The notes under the pieces: model-generated
Told to the model about the DNA's origin: nothing
The model's database searches: none
What the model saw: only the letters and a program-made list of their open reading frames with translations
Program-made: the position numbers and the translations under genes
Shown here: one piece after another, positions 60,636 to 64,000 of the stretch
How positions within the stretch are numbered: position 1 is the stretch's first letter
Layout of the letters: every line of letters starts with the position of its first letter
Assembly (NCBI RefSeq): GCF_036013915.1
Contig: NZ_CP107899.1
Coordinates: forward strand, 6,200,001 to 6,264,000
Length of the DNA stretch: 64,000 nt
Source: Streptomyces sp. NBC_00464
Lineage (GTDB): Bacteria > Actinomycetota > Actinomycetes > Streptomycetales > Streptomycetaceae
Direction: 5' to 3'

Positions 60636-61310
60636 CTAGGCCCGCTCCACCAGGCAGCTCAGTGCGTGGCTCGCGGCCTCGGCCGCCGCCGTCTCCGCGT
60701 CGCCGGCCCTGATCGCCTCGACCAGCCGGCCGTGGTCCATGTGGTTCTCCGGCCGCAGCTCATGGCCGATGTCGTCCCGCAGGTAGTCCTTCAGCAGATC
60801 GCCCAGGTCGGCGTAGAGGCCGGTCAGCACCTCGTTGTGCGAGGCGGCGACCACGGCGAGATGCAGCGTCGCGTCCGCCGCCACGAACGCCTCGGCGTCT
60901 CCCGCCGCCCACGTCTCCTCGCGCCGCCGCATGAGGGCGTCCAGCTGCTTGAGGTCCCGGTCGGTGCGCCGGGCGGCGGCCAGACGCGCCGCCGACGACT
61001 CCAGGGTCGAGCGCAGCTCGGCCACATGGCGCGGATCGGCGGACGCGAACCGTCGGTGCATCACTCCGGCCAGCTCGCTGACGGCCACCACGTAGGTGCC
61101 CGAACCCTGGCGGATGTCGAGCAGTCCGTTGTGTGCGAGCGCGCGCACCGCCTCGCGGACGGTGTTGCGGGCCACCCCCAGCTGCTCGACCAGCTCGGGC
61201 TCGGTGGGGATGCGCGACCCCACGGGCCACTCGCCCGACGTGATCTGGTTCCTCAGCTGGGCAATCACCTGGTCGGCGAGTGCCGAACGCCGCGGGGACG
61301 TCAGCGCCAT
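60636..61310 (-). CDS. GntR/FadR-family transcriptional regulator
   Basis: 224 residues. The winged HTH is clear (QVIAQLRNQITSGEWPVGSR, IPTEPELVEQLGVARNTVRE, GLLDIRQGSGTYVVA). The FCD ligand domain follows (AELRSTLESSAARLAAARRT, AFVAADATLHLAVVAASHNE). The TAG stop is provided by the CTAG flank of MITE-like element B, so the original C-terminus may have differed. It is divergent from a CynX-type transporter across 125 bp with an AATCAT-CCC-ATGATT palindrome, its probable operator. Confidence 0.9.
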   Translation of the reverse strand: MALTSPRRSALADQVIAQLRNQITSGEWPVGSRIPTEPELVEQLGVARNTVREAVRALAHNGLLDIRQGSGTYVVAVSELAGVMHRRFASADPRHVAELRSTLESSAARLAAARRTDRDLKQLDALMRRREETWAAGDAEAFVAADATLHLAVVAASHNEVLTGLYADLGDLLKDYLRDDIGHELRPENHMDHGRLVEAIRAGDAETAAAEAASHALSCLVERA

Positions 61311-61398
61311 GGTGCTCCTTGCTCGGGTGTGCGGCGGGGCGGTGCGGCGGTGGGGTGTCCCACCGTCTCGCGGAGGTATCCGAATCTTCTCAGAGGAT

Positions 61399-61435
61399 TG
61401 GACAAGTAATCATCCCATGATTCTATGATGGCCCC
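61399..61435 (+). promoter_or_regulatory. Promoter and operator of the CynX-type transporter gene
   Basis: TTGGACA (from 61399) and TATGAT (61424-61429) could be -35 and -10. AATCAT and ATGATT (61408-61422) flank CCC between them. TATGAT is six bases from the ATG, so the mRNA is probably leaderless. Confidence 0.65.
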
Positions 61436-62716
61436 ATGCGTGACGACGAAACCACTCCCCGGACCAGGACTCTGGACCCCGCCGCACCAGCGGCCCCCCT
61501 GATCGAGGTGCCCGCCCGGGAGGGCGGCCCCGCCCCCTGGGTGTTCCGCCTGGTCGCTGTCGGGCTCGTCCTCGCCGCGCTCAACCTCCGCCCCGCCATC
61601 ACCAGCCTCGGCGCCCTCCTCGAAGAGGTACGCGACGGGCTGCACATGAGCGGCAGCGTCGCCGGGGTGCTCACCTCCGTACCCCCGCTCTGCTTCGCGG
61701 TCTTCGGCGTCATGGCGCCGCGCCTGGCCCGCCGCTTCGGGCCGGGCGCGGTCGTCTGCGCGGGCATGGTCGCCATCACGGCGGGTCTGGTCATCAGGCC
61801 CCTCGTCGGCGGCACGGCCGGCTTCCTCGCCGCGAGCGCGCTCGCCCTGATGGGCATCGCCGTCAGCAACGTCCTGATGCCGGTGATCGTCAAGCGCTGG
61901 TTCCCCGACCGCGTCGGCTCCATGACCGGTCTCTACTCCATGGCCCTCGCCCTCGGCACCTCACTCGCCGCGGCCGTGACCGTGCCCATGACCGACGCGA
62001 TGGACGGCAGTTGGAAGGCCGGGCTGGGCATCTGGGCCGCCCTCGCCGCCGTCGCGATCCTGCCCTGGATCCCGCTGGTACGGGACCGCGGCGGGTCCGC
62101 CGGACACCCCGCGGCCCACCGGCCGGAGGCCCCCGCACTCCGGATCACCCGCAGCCGCACCGCCTGGGCCCTCGCCTGCTTCTTCGGCCTCCAGGCCACC
62201 GCCGCCTACATCACCATGGGGTGGATGCCGCAGATCTTCCGGGACGCCGGGGTCTCGGCCGGCACGGCGGGCGTCCTGCTCGCCCTCATCATGGCCATGG
62301 GGGTGCCGCTCGCCTTCGTCATCCCGAGGGTCGCCGCCCGGATGAAGAACCAGGGACCGATCGTCGTCGTCCTCGGCGCCTGCGGCCTCATCGGCTACGC
62401 GGGCCTCTACTTCGCCCCGTCCGGCGGGGCCTGGGTCTGGGCACTGCTCCTCGGCATCTCGAACTGCGCCTTCCCGCTCGCCCTCACCATGATCGGCATG
62501 CGCTCCCGCAGCGGCGCCGGAGTGGTCCGGCTGTCCGCGTTCGCCCAGTCCACCGGCTATCTCATCTCGATCCCCGGCCCGCTCCTGGTGGGCGTGCTCT
62601 ACCAGCACAGTGGCGGCTGGGGACTGCCGATCGCGCTGATGGCGGCCCTGATGGTGCCCCAGATGGTGGCGGGAATCCTGGCAGGACGGGACCGGACGAT
62701 CGAGGACGAATGCTGA
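61436..62716 (+). CDS. MFS transporter, CynX/NimT type
   Basis: 426 residues with twelve hydrophobic segments. LAALNLRPAITSLGALLEEV near residue 45 is the CynX/NimT signature. FGVMAPRLARRFGPGAVVCA supplies the usual loop between helices 2 and 3. Relatives move cyanate, nitroimidazoles or amino-acid-like compounds; the substrate here is unknown. No ribosome site is visible, in keeping with a leaderless start. It is controlled in all likelihood by the divergent GntR regulator. Confidence 0.88.
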   Translation: MRDDETTPRTRTLDPAAPAAPLIEVPAREGGPAPWVFRLVAVGLVLAALNLRPAITSLGALLEEVRDGLHMSGSVAGVLTSVPPLCFAVFGVMAPRLARRFGPGAVVCAGMVAITAGLVIRPLVGGTAGFLAASALALMGIAVSNVLMPVIVKRWFPDRVGSMTGLYSMALALGTSLAAAVTVPMTDAMDGSWKAGLGIWAALAAVAILPWIPLVRDRGGSAGHPAAHRPEAPALRITRSRTAWALACFFGLQATAAYITMGWMPQIFRDAGVSAGTAGVLLALIMAMGVPLAFVIPRVAARMKNQGPIVVVLGACGLIGYAGLYFAPSGGAWVWALLLGISNCAFPLALTMIGMRSRSGAGVVRLSAFAQSTGYLISIPGPLLVGVLYQHSGGWGLPIALMAALMVPQMVAGILAGRDRTIEDEC

Positions 62717-62733
62717 GATGCGAGACTGGGGCC

Positions 62734-62853
62734 ATGTCTCCTGTGCTCGATCCGAATCCCCAGAACGGTCAGAAGAAGCTGCTCCTCGTCTTCGGGACGA
62801 TGCTGCTGATCACGGTCGTCGTCGGCATCATCGCCTCCATCGCCTCCCCGTGA
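62734..62853 (+). CDS. 39-residue single-TM protein next to the MFS transporter
   Basis: The sequence begins MSPVLDPNPQNGQKKLLLVF, then has one hydrophobic helix (about residues 16-38). It lies 17 bp after the transporter stop. Small membrane proteins of this kind, annotated as transporter-associated (SGM_5486-like) in streptomycetes as far as I recall, sit next to CynX-type transporters. The ribosome site is weak (CTGGGGCC). Confidence 0.65.
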   Translation: MSPVLDPNPQNGQKKLLLVFGTMLLITVVVGIIASIASP

Positions 62854-63001
62854 CGCACGGCTCCCGGCGCGATGGTGGGGCCAGCCCCACCATCCCCTAG
62901 GGGGCCAGTGTCAGGGTGAAGTGGGTGGGTCACCGGATGGGAGCGGCGTCCGGGGGTCCGTAGGTTCTGGGTATCGGAATCCAGCACCCACGGAGGCGGA
63001 C

Positions 63002-63208
63002 ATGCCGGCCCGTACGCACACCAGCTCCACTCGCCCGGACGCCGCCGGCATCGAGGTCCGGCTGCCGTGGTGGGCCGTCGCGCTGCCCGCCGTGGCCTTC
63101 GGCGCGCTCCTCCTGCTGATGGCCGGACCGGGCCAGGCGCAAGCCGCCGCGGGCGATCCCGCGGTCGGCCGGTTGCTTGAGCGAATCATGGAGCTGCTGA
63201 CCCGCTGA
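63002..63208 (+). CDS. Small single-TM protein, unknown function
   Basis: 68 residues from ATG 63002, preceded by ACGGAGGCGGAC. A polar N-terminus is followed by one helix (about 24-44, VALPAVAFGALLLLMAG) and an amphipathic C-terminus (VGRLLERIMELLTR). No family recognised. It precedes the SixA-type gene by 74 bp on the same strand. Confidence 0.65.
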   Translation: MPARTHTSSTRPDAAGIEVRLPWWAVALPAVAFGALLLLMAGPGQAQAAAGDPAVGRLLERIMELLTR

Positions 63209-63282
63209 CGTCCGGTGACCCGTGCGGGGGAGCCCTCCAACACCCTGCGCCAGGTGGCACATTTCATGCGAAGCTGAGGTGT

Positions 63283-63801
63283 ATGAGCGTCGATACACCT
63301 CGCAGGATCGTCCTTCTCAGGCATGCAAAGGCGGAATGGTCGCAGGACTCCGACCATGAGCGGCCGCTCGCGGAGCGCGGCCGCAAGGACGCCCCCGTGG
63401 CAGGCCGCAAACTCGTCGATTCCGGGATCGTCTTCGATCTGGCCCTCTGCTCGACCGCGGCCAGGACGCGCGAGACGTGGAAGCTGGCCGTGCACGAGAT
63501 GCCGGAGCGCCCCAGGACCGTGTACGAGGAGCGGCTCTACGAGGCCTCGCTCGGCGAGCTGATCGCGCTGGTCAACGAGACCCCCGACGACGTCCGCGAT
63601 CTGCTGGTGATCGGCCACAACCCCGGCATGCACGCCATCGCCGACGCCCTGGCGGGCACGGCCGATGGCGACGCCCTGGCGCGGATGACCCGCGGCGGCT
63701 TCCCGACCGCCGCGTTCGCCGTGGTCGAGATCCCCGGCACCTGGAAGGGTGTGGAGCACGGCGTCGGCAAGCTCGTCGAGTACTGGACTCCGAACGACTG
63801 A
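63283..63801 (+). CDS. SixA-type histidine phosphatase
   Basis: 172 residues. RIVLLRHAKAEWSQDSD carries the phosphohistidine of the RHG superfamily (RHAKAEW), and LLVIGHNPGMHAIADAL the second catalytic His. RTRETWKLAVHEMPER and YEERLYEASLGEL complete the SixA-like pattern. The E. coli protein dephosphorylates histidine-phosphotransfer domains; the target here is unknown. Confidence 0.87.
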   Translation: MSVDTPRRIVLLRHAKAEWSQDSDHERPLAERGRKDAPVAGRKLVDSGIVFDLALCSTAARTRETWKLAVHEMPERPRTVYEERLYEASLGELIALVNETPDDVRDLLVIGHNPGMHAIADALAGTADGDALARMTRGGFPTAAFAVVEIPGTWKGVEHGVGKLVEYWTPND

Positions 63802-63816
63802 CCGCCCCGGCTCACG

Positions 63817-63862
63817 ACAGGGCCCGGGTGCGCACGCCACGGCGTGCGCACCCGGGCCCTGT
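63817..63862. terminator. Bidirectional terminator between sixA-like gene and serB
   Basis: ACAGGGCCCGGGTGCGCACGCC... pairs with its exact complement over 22 bp around a two-base loop, between two convergent genes. Confidence 0.85.
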
Positions 63863-63883
63863 GTACGTGCCGGACGCGCTTTC

Positions 63884-64000
63884 CTATTCGACGAGGCCGT
63901 CGGCGGCCTCGACCTCCTCGCGGGTGATGCCGAGCAGATAGAGCACGGTGTCCAGGAACGGCACGTTCACCGCGGTGTGCGCGGCCTCGCGGACCACCGG
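63884..64000 (-). CDS. serB: Phosphoserine phosphatase SerB, C-terminal end (partial)
   Basis: Only the last 38 codons are present; the 5' part is outside the window. PVVREAAHTAVNVPFLDTVL followed by YLLGITREEVEAAD matches the C-terminal tail of actinobacterial SerB, which releases serine from phosphoserine. The catalytic HAD motifs are not in the window, so the call rests on this tail. Confidence 0.7.
   Translation of the reverse strand, partial: PVVREAAHTAVNVPFLDTVLYLLGITREEVEAADGLVE

Overview
The window is high-GC actinobacterial DNA. GC-rich third codon positions, GTG and TTG starts, frequent ATGA/GTGA stop-start overlaps, a PHO-box-like direct repeat before a phosphate transporter and GC-rich hairpin terminators all point to a Streptomyces chromosome, probably its conserved core rather than the arms. 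I see no rRNA, no tRNA, no prophage and no complete insertion sequence. The accessory content is small repeats: a two-repeat CRISPR-like remnant, two palindromic MITE-like elements, and copies of a GC-rich streptomycete repeat.

Positions 1-16500 hold a cobalamin (vitamin B12) gene cluster, nearly all on the minus strand. A cobalamin riboswitch (about 16300-16475) precedes cobD-cobQ-cobN, a chelatase ATPase/VWA fusion, cobO, cobB and cobI. A plus-strand ZIP metal transporter gene (4236-4958) interrupts the series. A second minus-strand block follows: cobM, cobL, a cbiG-cobJ fusion and the start of a cbiX-type chelatase that runs off the window. Together they methylate and contract the corrin ring, amidate it (CobB, CobQ), insert cobalt (CobN with the ATPase/VWA protein), adenosylate it (CobO) and attach the aminopropanol arm (CobD). 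The set mixes late-insertion (CobN) and early-insertion (CbiX, CbiG) genes.

Positions 16600-35100 are mostly housekeeping and stress genes. They include a Pit phosphate transporter with a PHO box, a class II aldolase, an alpha/beta hydrolase, a VOC protein, a zinc metallopeptidase, an ABC-F ATPase behind a 10-codon leader ORF, a small HTH protein and an enoyl-CoA hydratase. A tightly coupled Asp23/Gls24-AmaP envelope-stress operon follows (27690-30018), then an SDR, a GH15 glycosidase, a SURF1 protein, a cysteine-rich small protein and a DEDD exonuclease with a probable BRCT domain.

Positions 35160-45060 look catabolic. A divergent TetR regulator faces an operon of acetoacetate-decarboxylase-like protein, SDR and two tandem amidohydrolase paralogues. 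After these come a VIT-family protein, a sterol-desaturase-like protein, a lysoplasmalogenase-like membrane protein, a zinc alcohol dehydrogenase and a CaiB-type CoA transferase.

Positions 45100-64000 contain a secreted subtilase, a DUF485/solute symporter pair, moaA, tyrS, the TldD/PmbA pair, fabG-fabI, a secreted protein next to a GT-C-like membrane enzyme, a GntR regulator with a divergent CynX-type transporter, a SixA-type phosphatase and the 3' end of serB.

The items I think most deserve a second look are the CRISPR-like remnant inside the cobalamin operon, whose spacer translates to a chelatase-like peptide; the compositional break in the neighbouring chelatase gene; a repeat element translated inside cobB; an 86-bp duplication between tldD and pmbA that created a coupled 29-codon ORF; a MITE that supplies a GntR gene's stop codon; and leader ORFs before the ABC-F gene and fabG. 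All calls come from reading the sequence without database searches.
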